The notes under the pieces: generated by a model | Seen by the model: the letters and a program-made list of their open reading frames with translations, nothing else | Databases searched by the model: none | What the model was told of the DNA's origin: nothing | NCBI GenBank assembly: GCA_013115135.1 | Contig: JABANP010000024.1 | Location: forward strand, 208,501-272,500 | From: Perkinsus olseni | Lineage: Eukaryota; Perkinsozoa; Perkinsida; Perkinsidae | Reading direction: 5' to 3' | DNA length: 64,000 bases | Position numbers and translations under genes: made by a program | In this document: piece by piece, positions 21,744-33,132 of the stretch | How the letters are laid out: each line of letters opens with the position of its first letter | Numbering within the stretch: the stretch's first letter is position 1

Positions 21744-23712
21744 ACTTTTTTCGTCGGCAGTAGTCGTTCGACTCGAAGTGGACATGAAGGAAGGGAAACC
21801 TCGAAGGCTTAGGCAATGTGGATATCCTCACTTAACCTCACTGGATTACCCAGGTACGTTAAAGGGATGAATAAGCTTCTATCGAAGGCTTCCTCGACGA
21901 AGAGAGGATGGTTACGCGTTGAGGAATGACCAAGTGCGCAAGATCCCGTTAGATTTTGCCAGGCCTTGGTTTATTTGCAGGCACGGAATTCGCCCTGACC
22001 CCTCTCTATTGAAGAATGGCAATGATGGTGTAATATCCCAGGTGTGTAGGCCGGTGCATCACGGCGAGTTGCCAGAGGTATCTTTGTAGCACGCATGCAC
22101 GGGACTTGCGCCGCTGCGGTTTCTTTCAACTGAGGGAACAAGTAACAATTGAGCTGTATACGCAGAGAGCGTTTGTGATCGGTGTTCCGTTAACGTCGTC
22201 AGTTACATTTATACCGTGTCTTAGAGCTACTAGAAGATTTTTGGTTGACTTCGGTTGGCGGCAGCCTGAAGACCTCGGAGCAAGCGTCGGAGACTAAGGT
22301 ATGAAGGAAACGAGTGTTTAGAGGGTAGAAGATGCTCCCGTGAGAGAAGTTTTTCGACTACCGTAGTGGCTCGTCTAACCGTCGCCCCTGTCCATGATGA
22401 AGACCAATATGGCTTCCAGTCGATTCAGTTTCGGATGCCGCTCTGTCTATGCCCCGTATAATATGCCGATTGTAGTCCTTGGATCCCCTCGAAAGTAGTA
22501 CGCGAATTTTCGCGGTCATCCGTGCAGATAGCCCTGCCCAAGCACGAGAAGCTCTTCCAGACGTGTCATCTGCGCTACCATGTAGTGGCAGAAGCCCACA
22601 GGGCGACAAGAAGGCCTTCCATCGGGCCAGCTCAGGAAGCCTGTATACTTGAGGTCATTCGCTATAGCTCTCAGCGCGCTGGCTAGCCTGGTCTCACCAG
22701 TTACAGGTTCAATTGGCCGCATAACGAGCTCTTGTGATAGAAAAGCAACAGAAGTACGTTAGGGCTACAGCAAAGCTTTTGCCGGTAGTTCTTTCTTTAC
22801 ACAGGTTTTCTCGCTACCCCTTTTCCACTTGCCGCTTGCTGGGCCATGTAGAGCCATTTGCAGCTTCTTCGGTCTACTGTAGAGCCTCTACGACAACTGG
22901 ATTTGGCAAGCTCCTACTGTTGCCTCGACCACGCTTGGTGAGGATCCGCAGCTACGTTCGACCCAAAGTGGTGGTGCCAGTGGGTGGGTCACTAACCGGG
23001 GGTTCCCCGAAAAATCCCAAACGTTCGCATTACCGCCGCTTGCCCTCAGACTGAGGGTCTCAGTGACTCGGCTCCTTTCTTATTAGGAAGGAGATCTCTC
23101 CGGGTGAGTGTTGGCCCGTTCATCGCCTGCCAGGGTCCAGTAGACGAGCAAGCAAAGCAGTCATTCACAGGCTCAACGCTCAGCGATCGAGTAGTTGCTG
23201 TGGACAGCGGCTGTCCTTCGGTATCATCGCTCTTGGAATATACAACTACAACACGAGGATTGCCCAGAATCGAGTAGAACTTTAGAAGCTTCGGAGAGAA
23301 TCCCTCGGACCCAGGCCGCGGCATATCATTCCCCCCGTTTGTTGCGCCACAGCCGTTGTCTCTGAAGCTCTGCTCAGTGTTCACTCAATTCATCATTGAT
23401 GATTCATCGATGGGAATTAACTCCGGTATGCGCTGCAAGTCGCGTAGTCGACTCAGTGAGTCGGGCTCACTCTAACTGATCGCTGAGCGTTTCGGAGAGC
23501 GTAGAGGTGTGCACTTCTGCTGCACAAGGCTTGCCACATTTGCGTCTGGTCAGTATCGAATTAAGTTAGAGCGGCAGGTCCCGATATCTCTTCGAGGACA
23601 GGGATGTCTCTCTTCTCGACGGCTCCTCAGTCACACGCGCCAGGGGTGCTCCACGGAATCGCAGAACACTGGAACACATGCAAAAACTCCTGATCAGTTG
23701 ATTTTGAATAAA
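21744..23712. other. poorly resolved region with possible minus-strand exons
   Basis: An ATG-started minus-strand frame at 22519-22722 (67 codons, MRPIEPVTGETRLASALRAI...) reads like protein, and the minus-strand frame at 23046-23384 (no ATG) could be another exon. No family was recognised and no splice chain could be fixed. The 5' flank of the C2HC-finger gene makes up the last few hundred bases. Confidence 0.3.
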
Positions 23713-24996
23713 ATGCTGAGCACTCGGCGCATCCTGAAGCTGCCAAAATCCGTCCCTCGATCCGAGGGTATAATCAAAGTGCTCTACCTCCGTTCGAAGC
23801 TCCCCTCACCACTTCACGATGTGGCGTCGATGGTATGGCAGTTCATCCCTACGGAGAGCGAGCCCACTGGCATCAAATTTGAGAAAGCTGAGAAGATGGA
23901 GAAGGATTCGAGTATCGAGTATATCCAGGAGATCCGTCCGGGAATTCTGATGGGTCTGGACACCGTGAACAAGCTCTATGGCGAGGCTCGCACGGTTATG
24001 ATGGACTCGAAGAACCTGGGCTCGCCTCGCTGGCTGTTCCATCATGAGAAGGCCCGTCGACCGGTGTGGATCTGCTTCTGCCATGACATCATGTACTACC
24101 TGGAGGACATCGACGACAGGTGGATCTCACGCCAGCCCATCAGTGCTGAGGCTGAGCCGTTGGGGGATCTCGAGATGCCCGAGTTCTTAGTGCCCGATGA
24201 GCCTTGCGTTTCAGACGACCATCTGGTCTTCTGGCAACCCACTAGATCCTGGGTGTATGTCTACGATCCAGTTAGTGGCAAATGGGACGACTACGACGTC
24301 TTCTGTTCGGTGGCGAACCTCGATGCCAGGGTGGCGACCAAGCCGATCGAATTCGTGTTCATCCCTTCCAACGGTTTTTTCGGTGCCACTGATCGTGTCG
24401 TTCTCTTCAAGGATGAGGTTGATGATGAGCATGTATTTGGTCGAATGTGGGAGAAGAAAATGAAGCGTTTCAGTCCCGATGTTGTGAAGTACTGTCCGGC
24501 TGCCAAGGACACTGTAGTGGTTGCCTTCGTGGACACTCTTCATCGCGGCTACACTGTTGGCATCGGTCTGCTCAACATGCGTACAGGTTGTTTCCTGCGA
24601 AACATCCAAGCTGACTACATCGCCGGTAAGATCCTGGCCATGACGGTGACACAAGATCGTCGTGTGATCATGATGTTCGGTCGGAAGAACGACTCGGAGC
24701 ACATTCGAGAGCAGTGGGATAGACGTATGAACGACGGTCCGCAGGCAGTCGAGGACATTCAGGATCGCGCCCGTATCGAAGGTCGCCTCTACTCGATGAC
24801 GTTCTCGCTGGTCACTGCCACTGAAGGGTATAACTGTGAGAATTGTGGTAAGGCGTATAAGAGGCGTGGCAACTGGCAGAAGCACCTCGAGAAGTGCAGA
24901 CCGGCGCCGTTGAAGGACCGCAAGTTCCGTACGGAATCCGACGGCCCCGACTCGGATGATAGCTCTGGACCTGATAATGGATGCAGCGTCATGTAA
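23713..24996 (+). CDS. intronless protein with C-terminal C2HC finger
   Basis: 427 residues from the ATG at 23713 (MLSTRRILKLPKS). The frame is open upstream to 23509 but that codon is GTG, and eukaryotic initiation there is unlikely. Codon use is even and GC-rich, so this is a real, expressed-looking gene. Residues 1-370 are a globular region rich in aromatic and hydrophobic strands (WICFCHDIMYYLED, LVFWQPTRSWVYVYDP), possibly beta-rich. Residues 373-395 form a zinc-finger-like motif, C-x2-C-x12-H-x3-C (NCENCGKAYKRRGNWQKHL). An acidic Ser/Asp tail follows. A C2H2-type relative with Cys as the last ligand suggests nucleic-acid or protein binding. No family name can be given. Confidence 0.75.
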   Translation: MLSTRRILKLPKSVPRSEGIIKVLYLRSKLPSPLHDVASMVWQFIPTESEPTGIKFEKAEKMEKDSSIEYIQEIRPGILMGLDTVNKLYGEARTVMMDSKNLGSPRWLFHHEKARRPVWICFCHDIMYYLEDIDDRWISRQPISAEAEPLGDLEMPEFLVPDEPCVSDDHLVFWQPTRSWVYVYDPVSGKWDDYDVFCSVANLDARVATKPIEFVFIPSNGFFGATDRVVLFKDEVDDEHVFGRMWEKKMKRFSPDVVKYCPAAKDTVVVAFVDTLHRGYTVGIGLLNMRTGCFLRNIQADYIAGKILAMTVTQDRRVIMMFGRKNDSEHIREQWDRRMNDGPQAVEDIQDRARIEGRLYSMTFSLVTATEGYNCENCGKAYKRRGNWQKHLEKCRPAPLKDRKFRTESDGPDSDDSSGPDNGCSVM

Positions 24997-25044
24997 TGTT
25001 GTCTTTTAGATGTCATTTAATTAACCGACCAATGGGTACCGTAG

Positions 25045-25802
25045 ACTACACCTTTTCCCGAGCAAATAAAATGTTTTTTCGTTTGATTTAAAAGGGCACG
25101 GAAAATCGAATTTCATTTTAAAAAAGTTTTTATCCACTTTAAATACTTCAGCAAGTTTAAAATACTTGTGTCACGCATATTAAATCTCACTTTCCATGCA
25201 ATTTAGAATGCTCTACAGACTGTAGACTACAGTAGTCGCCGAATTAGTCGTGCGCATCCCCGTTGTTCATTGCATGCCTCATCGTGAAATTTTCATCCCG
25301 TAGCTTCTATCTCAATATGATCAACGTCAATGGCGTCGGACTTCTAAGGCACAGCATTAGCTGAGGGTAACACGCAACATGGTAGGTAGTTCATATACAG
25401 TAGTAGCCGTAACATCACGCCAGTGACATGATGTCACACGTGGCAGCGTTCTCGGAGGAACTTCCACCGGATCGAATCATTGAAGTATGGTTACCGTTGG
25501 CAAGAATCACGACTCGTGATTCACGACCATTAGTGTTCTACCGTGTTTCATGAGCTTAGAGTGCGTGTTCGAGTTGCAGGAAGGGGGTCGTAGTAGCAGA
25601 ATGATTTAGATAGCGAATTTGGATCAAAATCGATTTTAATAGAATGACACGGGTTAAATCGTATTTGCTCATAATATTAATTTGGGTGACAAAACGAATT
25701 TGGTTTGATAATTTTTTAATTCCAATGACACTCGCTAAATTGCTATCAAAATGGTTTAAACCGAACGAAAAAACATTTTATTTGCTCGGGAAAAGGTGTA
25801 GT
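25045..25802. mobile_element. nonautonomous TIR element (MITE-like), 758 bp
   Basis: The ends form an inverted repeat of about 48 bp, starting ACTACACCTTTTCCCGAGCA on each strand, with perfect pairing over the first 40 or so bases. The interior is AT-rich and contains no transposase frame, so it looks nonautonomous. It begins 49 bp after the stop of the C2HC-finger gene, so it probably supplies part of that gene's 3' region. No clear target-site duplication is visible. Confidence 0.75.
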
Positions 25803-28408
25803 ATTTTGCAAAGTTTCAAAAAACGTTAGAATTCTTGGGTTCCTAAGTTCGAACGGGTTGCGACTGGGATGTAATTTAATATGGGCAACGTCCCTCGAGT
25901 CTTCCTTAACACGCATCGTTAGGAGCGGCTTGACTTTTTCTCCATTATGTTCATGAACCCGAGACTACGCTCTGTCGGCCTCCGCTTCGCAGTAGTCGCC
26001 AGCGCACAACCGTCGACCAAGGCCAAGGCGGGATCTAAGATACAGTTCAAGCATCTTGCCGTCCTTCTTGGTTTCACGGGAATATGTAAGCCGTGAGTCG
26101 TGAAGATGCTAGTTGGGTATGAGAGCTTCCAGCTGTCGCTGTTGGCAACGTCGTGTACGACTACATAGTTTGGAGCAATCTTGAGCAGATCGATGCAGCC
26201 GTCAAGGCTGGCTTGTGTTGGGACCCAGGTAGGCCGGTCATAACCCAGCCTGGGGGTGCTTATGTAGGACGTGCGCTCTCAGAGTGGGACTCCTATGAGC
26301 TTTTGGACGACTCAGACATGCTCGTGCAACCCGCCATCGATGAAAGCCTCAGAGCCAAGCGCAAGCAGTAACCATCGTCGCGATGGCATCGTGCTCTGTG
26401 CGAAAGGCAAGGGTGCGGTCGTTGTTTCAGATGGGAGCACGAACGCGGCATCACCCGGAGGCTGATTCTCATGGTGCGACATGGGAGTGTCCAGAGCGTC
26501 AGGTAGGGCCGCCCTACTAGGGGCGGCTGAAGCGCACCCAGAGGCTAGTTGTAGTTCTTGTTCAGCGACAAGACGCAGCTATCCGATCGCGGAAGGAAGG
26601 AAATGGAGGTCACAGCTGAGCGAATCGCGTCCATAGTCACTGAAGCAGGGGGCGAGATCCGAGCTATTGCGCATTCGTCCTCTGATGAAGCCGCGTAATA
26701 TGAACAACCCCAAACTACAAGCAATACAAGGCGTCTGTGGAATCGGAATCACGAGTGGTGCTGCACCGAGTAGGTCCTCAGCTGAGATCATCGCAGCGCG
26801 ATTAAAGGTTGAGTTGGAGCCAACACCATTGCTGGACGAAGGCTTTCCCGAGATGCCGGTGGGTCATCCCTTTGCGCTGATCCATCATGGAGAATCGGCT
26901 CGCTAGTTGGCCCTTCCGATAGTGCCCCTTCTACGGACTTCGAAAGGTTATTCCTCGGGGTGAAGGACTCGTTCTGTTCGAATTCACGGTCCTGGCGGAT
27001 AGCCTGGCGGACGCTCATGGTGGATTTTTCTACTGTGCTCAGGATCCCGCTGTTTCGACCCTGACGCCGGACATGATAGTACCAGAAGAAACGGCTCGCC
27101 TGGAGTCCGGGTAGGATGGATCATGGATAATGGAACGTTGTTATCGGCTCATAGTAACCGATCGGTATGCAAATCTTGGTTCGTCGTGTGGTGCCAGGTG
27201 CTACATTTCAACTCAGATTCCGCACCTATTTGGATAAGCCAAGCTCGTCGGCAAACACGCCGCCATCCGCGCGAGAGAAGAAGTTGAAGCGGTCCCGTGA
27301 AGCGCCCACGGATAATAACAACGATGAGCGTATTGGAGTCGATATCCTGGTCGGGCATGGCAATCAGACAAGATACTTCGTAAGTTCTGCTAAGTGCAGA
27401 TTGTCATCATATTTCCATTCGTCTTCTCAGCTATGTCGAGCACTACAGCTGTCTTCTGCCTACTGGCTGCGGTTTACGCTAAGTCCAGCTTCGATAACTG
27501 CGATTGATATCACTAGAGAAGGCAGAGTGAAAGCTCTTATGGTTGGTGATTGTGGGCATATCCGACCATCGAAAGCTTCGGGAGACTGATGTCATCGTGT
27601 AAACTAGTCATGCACCTTGTGGGGCTTCGAACTGTTTCTGATCAAACGGCTCTGAGCTGAGTTCATCATCTAGTGTTCAGCTGACCCGGCATAGTTGGAA
27701 ATACGGCAACCGTGAAGAATTGGAACTGGGCGTCGGCAAAGGCTTCGACCACTTTGCAGCGAGTTCGCTGTGTCGAGCAATGTTTCTCTGAAAAGCACAC
27801 GTTGCTTGTTGGAGTACAACCGAACAACGACATCTAATAGATGTCATCTAGTCAAAATCAAGTTAGTCGCTACAAAAATGGGAAACTGCGGGTCGCAGAA
27901 CATTTCGTGGGTTGCCAACGGATAAAAAGAACTTCTCGGAAAAGTTCTTTTCCTTTTCTAGTTGTTCTTTTCTTGAGAGGAGAGGTCTTCTCGCTGACAC
28001 TTAGCGACTTGCGAGAGGAGGTTAACCAATCGGACTGTTCTGAGGGATCCTGTCCTTACGCCAAGACAGACGTTTTCCTCGCACGCTCACAGCTCCGACT
28101 AAAGAATATTCGGATGCTGCATCCTCCTCTTGCTTTTCAGCTCGGACTCCTCTTCGGCTGCAATCATGTCTTTTCCAAGAAATCCATTCCAACCCTCAAT
28201 GGAGATTCATTATCACATCTGATAGATTTTCAACAAGATTCCAAAACAAGACTCGCATATAAGCTATGTCATGTCATCATTCGTTCCGTGCCGCACACGG
28301 GTTGACTGTAGGGAATTCGTACTACCAAAGAACCCAACTCCACATATTTTCTAGAGACTGCCCCTTTCGAGTAAACTCCCGCTTAGTGCTACTCCGTGCT
28401 GCACTTGT
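25803..28408. other. decayed third copy of the secreted-protein array unit
   Basis: No intact gene. 26690-26740 and 27030-27080 are diverged relatives of 35780-35830 and 35935-35990, in the same order. 27400-27600 and 27840-27960 resemble 32100-32290 and 32520-32620. The segment is therefore an older, degraded version of parts of the units at 28.6-56.2 kb. A 72-codon plus-strand frame at 26153-26371 starts only with GTG. Confidence 0.6.
27433..27507 (+). pseudogene. orphan signal-peptide fragment (MSSTTAVFC type)
   Basis: Twenty-four codons from an ATG: MSSTTAVFCLLAAVYA, then KSSFDNCD and a TGA. The first 16 residues make a textbook signal peptide with an AVYA cleavage site, but almost no mature protein follows. 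Related fragments occur at 32116, 36064 and 49911. Probably the broken 5' end of a former secreted-protein gene. Confidence 0.55.
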
Positions 28409-28777
28409 TCAGAGTACGTGCGTGAAATGGGAACGGAAACGAGGATACTCTCTAACAGAAATCCCGACCAGATAGAAGAATCGATGGAATCTTCGGTACT
28501 TCCTCCGCTGAATCAATTCATATCTTATCTCCAACTTCACTTCATCCACCGACTCATCGTACTGGATTCTGTGCATATCTGAGGACTTCACATTACGATA
28601 GAAGATATTATACCTGATGCTCTCAGCATCGGCGTCGATGATACCGGAAGTGGCGTTGTACTTGTAGGGGATACCGCGGACCTGTATCGAGGGGAACCTG
28701 CTCTTGCCAGGCGAAGGGATAAGAAACTCGGTCACTCTGTAAGCGGCTACCGGCTGCCGGTATAGAAGTAAAGGCAC
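28409..28777 (-). pseudogene. family F relic, 5'-truncated (F0, left)
   Basis: The frame carries the C-terminal two thirds of the family F domain (VTEFLIPSPGKSRFPS, YKYNATSGIID, SSDMHRIQYDESVDEV). Before AYRVTEF the family sequence stops and is replaced by CGGCTACCGGCTGCCGGTAT, so the signal peptide and the GPAGK...C segment are lost. The C-terminus also departs from the usual RTFRRC ending (RRFHRFFYLVG...). Not expected to be secreted. Confidence 0.75.
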
Positions 28778-29729
28778 TTGTTAAAAATGGTGATCCGCCG
28801 TTTAAGAAGAGAGTCAAACCCTCGAGGACAATCCTTGAGGAAAATCACCAGCGGCATCGGAGGTATCTTACGGCGCGCAACAGGAGACAAGAGGGGGCAT
28901 GACTGTGGCACAATCATTGTGCAGTTACCTCAGGGAACAGGATGTGGCACAGGCGGTTACGGCCTGTCCGCCTCCCCCCTTGTTCGGACATTGTGCGTGC
29001 TTTGAAATCACTGACTTCGTTTTTGGTTTTGTAAGACTATATCCATAAACTACGGTCTTATATGGCACCTATACAAAATCACAGGGCAAAGTGTGAGTTA
29101 GGCTCAGGCTAGCTGGTTCCAATACAAGTGGCGGTTATTGTAAGGATAAGCCAAGGGTGCAACACGGATGCAACATGTATTGTCCTTATAGGTTTCTAAA
29201 TCTCGCTCTCAATTGTCAGTGAGCGAAACCCGAAATTTATCAAACGCGTTACGCGAAGCACCCGGCGATGTACAACCAGTAGCAAGGTCTAATGTCTTCG
29301 CGCGGACCGTGGGCCACGGTCTTCTCACTGTGTTCGAAGAAATAGGTTCTCGTAGTGTAGGAAATGAAGGCACTGGTGAAAGACGCTAGTGAAGGCAGCA
29401 TCGCGAAGAAGTTCACGGTAGTTAGAGCTAGATGCAGACCGTACTGTGACATAACTCAACGCTCTCTTCAACGAAAAGGCGAGGATACAATCGTAGAACT
29501 ACATCCCATACTATATGTCTGATAGGCTTCACAGGCTGTGAATCACAACTGGTCTGGGAAGAGTACGACCAAAATTCCTCGATGCCATGCTTTTCATAGC
29601 GTAATAGGGGAAAAAGAATCCCGAACGAAGTGAAGTAAGGGTAAAAGAGATGAGAAAATAGGGTAATAATAGAAGTGCGCTCGAGAATCGAATGAGATTC
29701 TCGGAAACAACCCGCCAATGGCACAGACA

Positions 29730-30560
29730 TCAGCCGAACAAGACACCACCTGCCAGAGTGTCGAACCGGTGCAACTGTCTCCTGGTGCGTCCCTCTGGGA
29801 AGTCACCTTTCTGCTCGATGTGCGCGTCGAAACTCCAGCCTCCCGGGACCCTCTGGAACAACAATTTTTGATTGATTTCCAATTTTACATCCTGGGAGTT
29901 CGTAGGGGGAGTCACAGTGGCCTCGAGATCCAGCTTATCTTGGTCAGCGGCGCCCTCGATATCATAAAAGCCCGAAGATGCAACTTGCCCGTTGGGGAAG
30001 TTGGTAAAGGTCTTGGACATGATTTTGACATCGGATGGGCCACTCGGGTTAGCAAACGTCGTCATCGTCGGGGCTAGATTCCACGTAGTCAATACATCAG
30101 ATCTAAAAAACAGGCGAGCCCCTCCATCAGCCTTCACAGTGGCATCGTCACCAACTATATTTAGCTCTATCACCATGGTGTCAGATCCCCCTTTCGGTAG
30201 AATGCAAGAGTTGTCGACTGCCCCGGGGGATTCGTCGTTGGTTCGAATGCTCATCCCAACCGTCTCCTGTTCTTTTCCGTCCTCGTTAACACCCTTCATA
30301 ATGTAGATGCAGGTACCCTCGTTCGTATGAGGTGGCAGGGGGGGCAAGCCGGGCGCCGAGGTCAGGAGAACGGAACCCTTTCCCGGACCGGGACCACGCT
30401 TGCAACCCTTGGGATAGTCAGCCATAACAACTTGCGAAGGTTCATCAGCGTTCACCACTTGGCAAGTGGTGCGATGCACCATGAAGACCGACAGCAAAAG
30501 TATGCCTTGGAGCCCGATGAAGCGGCGGTTTCCAGGACGGAATCTGATAGTCGGGGCCAT
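29730..30560 (-). CDS. secreted protein S1, left copy
   Basis: 276 residues from the ATG at 30560 (MAPTIRFRPGNRR); the longer frame upstream starts with TTG. Residues about 13-31 are a signal peptide or anchor (FIGLQGILLLSVFMV) ending HRTTCQ. The mature part contains GCKRGPGPGKG, a Pro-rich LPPLPPHT patch, three further cysteines within the first half, and a beta-rich C-terminal half (IELNIVGDDATVKADGG...). No known domain recognised. Intronless; the right-unit copy (43867-44697) is nearly identical. Secretion is inferred from the leader alone. Confidence 0.7.
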   Translation of the reverse strand: MAPTIRFRPGNRRFIGLQGILLLSVFMVHRTTCQVVNADEPSQVVMADYPKGCKRGPGPGKGSVLLTSAPGLPPLPPHTNEGTCIYIMKGVNEDGKEQETVGMSIRTNDESPGAVDNSCILPKGGSDTMVIELNIVGDDATVKADGGARLFFRSDVLTTWNLAPTMTTFANPSGPSDVKIMSKTFTNFPNGQVASSGFYDIEGAADQDKLDLEATVTPPTNSQDVKLEINQKLLFQRVPGGWSFDAHIEQKGDFPEGRTRRQLHRFDTLAGGVLFG

Positions 30561-31934
30561 TGAAAATTTTATCGACTGAGGTAAATGATGTGCAGGATCA
30601 CCCAATGAACGTCGGTGAAAAATTAAGTCCAACAGTTGGAATTAATTTTTATATCGATCCCATATATGGATATATGGACTCCAACTTGGAAGAACCACGA
30701 GAGAAGACAAATCTACAGCGGGATCGATATCCCCGCCACTCGCACGCGAGTTCAAGGGCGCAGGAAAACTGAGCCGTTTGACGTGCTTACACTTTCCGGC
30801 ATCATCTAGGTAAATGTCTGAATCAAATGCCGCGTTCATCCTAGAGATGCATTGCGAATTTAACTCAAAAAAATCGCCGTTGAAACTCCCCGACTAGTCG
30901 CAGGGCGCTCTGGGATGTTGTGCTGTCTTCATTCAACGGGACAGGAGAAGGGTCTACTGCGCAAACGGTGTCGTAAGGTTGTCTCCGTCTTTGCCAAATT
31001 CGCAAATCCAAGGCTCATGGTCAGAACTCAAGGCGCTCACCAAGAACACGCAGGTTGGCACCGTGAAACACGGTCCGTGATGCTCAGCATGTGATATTGG
31101 GTAGAGTGCGAAACACATTGCGCTAAATGAACAAATTCCAAGGCACAGAGGAAAAAACGAATGAAGACTGTCCCTAGGGGACACAGTCCCTCCGTGGGTG
31201 CTACCGATCGTTTTAATGCTACCCGCCTTGATGGTCAAGACTATGGTCGCAGCAGAATCCCCGCTGCAATGAAAGGTCAGCCAATCCCTTGTATTTGTCT
31301 CCCGCGGACCGCGGCCCGCGGTGACATCGGCTGTTACAGAGGATTCCCGGTGGGTAATTCCCACGGGATCACAGCTTATTCCCCGCCATGGGATCGTCTC
31401 CCTCGGAGACTGTCCCACCTTGTCCCATCTCGTGACGCAAAGTGTATCGTGATAAAACCTTTGGCATCCGTTCGTGCCTCTCCACGGGTGAAGTCCTCCT
31501 AGGAATAGATATGGAGAACCGACACAGAAAAGGACGGGGACGGTCAAGAAAACAGTAACCTTAGGACCGGCTGCACTTCACCCGTGACACGAGTTCACTC
31601 GCGACGCAAGCACGTGCACCGCGAGGCGAGATCTGAGTTTTGCACCAAGAAACAAAGTCTCTCGGACTATAAAACCCCGACCACAATCTCGCTAGCTCTC
31701 GCTTCACAGCGGGAAGCGACGCTGCGTCGCTTGCGGCAAGCAGACGAGCTCCGCAGAGAGAGGGGGCGTAAGCGTCTCAGAAGGCGGACCGCACCGAAAG
31801 CTAATCCCCAATGTTGGAGCGCACGATTGCTGAGCCGCTGCCTATTGTTACCAAGCCAGAGCCTCTCCGCCAAGGGTCCACCCAAGCTGGTAAATGGCAG
31901 AATTTCCGGGAAAGGGAACTTCCCGGATATAAGT
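30561..31934. other. palindrome-rich noncoding segment, left unit
   Basis: A 197-codon minus-strand frame (30954-31547) is open but begins with TTG, has no ATG near its start, and is broken by a 5-nt deletion in the right unit, so I do not call it a gene. The segment is full of short GC-rich inverted repeats: 31166-31188, 31302-31321, 31342-31370 and 31396-31410. An Arg-rich plus-strand frame (31584-31937) starts only with GTG. Confidence 0.5.
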
Positions 31935-32025
31935 TGAAAACTGGCCGGCCATTAGAGCACCCATTAGGTAGTATCATCTTGCCTGGGTCTTTGAGCAACT
32001 CAGTCGATGCAGCACGACTCGGCAT
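31935..32025 (-). pseudogene. truncated N-terminus of an AAAP transporter
   Basis: From an ATG at 32025 the frame reads MPSRAASTELLKDPGKMILP then NGCSNGRPVFNL. This matches the first 32 residues of the transporter at 57820-59100 (MPRSASTESPKDSGEMIIPD...), then breaks into unrelated sequence before the first membrane segment. Homology also covers about 90 bp upstream of the start (to about 32115), so the leader region moved with it. The right array unit lacks this piece. Confidence 0.85.
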
Positions 32026-32115
32026 ACCTTATGGAAACACTCTCGGGATGAAAGAAAAAGGTTGACACCCAGATTGGTGCTCTATGATAGAATGATGGTT
32101 CATCACGATCTGGTT

Positions 32116-32232
32116 ATGTCGAGCAATACAACTGTCTTCTGCCTACTGGCTGCGGTTTACGCTCAGTCCAGCTTCGATAACTATGATCGATATCACAAGA
32201 GAAGGCAGAGTGAAAGCTCTTATGGTTGGTGA
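32116..32232 (+). pseudogene. orphan signal-peptide fragment, left F1 region
   Basis: Thirty-eight codons: MSSNTTVFCLLAAVYAQSSF then a short basic tail ending SSYGW and TGA. The signal peptide matches those at 27433, 36064 and 49911; the tail arises because substitutions removed the stop found at 27505. It lies directly beside the transporter fragment. Could be a tiny secreted peptide, but more likely a relic. Confidence 0.4.
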
Positions 32233-33132
32233 TTATTGAGGTATCCGACCATCGAAGGCTTCGGGAGACTGACGTCATCGTGAAAACTAGTCATGCACCT
32301 TGTGGGGCTTCGAACTGTTTCTGACCACACAGCTAAGTTCATTATCTAGTGTTTAGCTGAGCCGGCATAGTTGTGGAGATACAAAAGCCATGGAGAGCTA
32401 GGGTGTCATTATGACGGCGTCATAGGCTTAGCAACTAGGTTGTCCCGAGTAATTCTACCGCTGAAAATCACACGTTTTTTGTCGTTGTACATCCGAACAT
32501 TGGCATGCATTAAACACGAAGTTTATTGCGACAAAACGTGAAAATTGCGGGCCTCAGAGAGTTTTGTGGAGAGCCAACGGATGAACAGAACTTCGTCTCG
32601 GACTCTGACGTCAGTGGTTTACGGGAGAAGGTTAGCTGGTCGACTGTTCTCGCTCGACTTTCCAGTGAGAGTGAGACGTTGTTCTCGCGCCCTCACAGAT
32701 CCGACTCAAGAACATTCAGATGCCCCACTATCCTCTTGCTTCTCAGCTTGGAGGCTGATAACATGTCCTTCTCGAAAAATCCACCCGAACACTCAAGTTA
32801 TCGTTCTGATTGTATCATCGTTCAATCACGAATTGTTCTCGTCCACTCACGAGAGTTCTTATCGTGACATTCGGAAGATTCTCAACAGGATTCTAAAAAT
32901 AGGACTCGCAGGTACACTATTATATTTAATCAATGGTTTCGTTCGAGGCACGAAACGTTACCTACAAATTTGCCACTTCATACTACCGAAGAACTCAATT
33001 CCGTATATTTTATGGAGACTGCACCATTCGAGTAAACTTCCTCTTAGTACTACTCCGTAATGCAATTGGTCGGAACCAATGTATGAAAAGCCAGTAAAAA
33101 CGAGGTTACCCTCTGATAGAGATCCGGGCCAG

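Noticed and set aside
23509..23712. 68 extra N-terminal codons on the C2HC-finger protein
   Set aside because: The frame opens with GTG and the added residues look unlike the rest; first ATG is at 23713.
30954..31547. 197-codon minus-strand frame
   Set aside because: Starts with TTG with a stop just upstream, first ATG is late, and a 5-nt deletion breaks it in the right unit; its repeated SPRE/SPRD words come from palindromic DNA.
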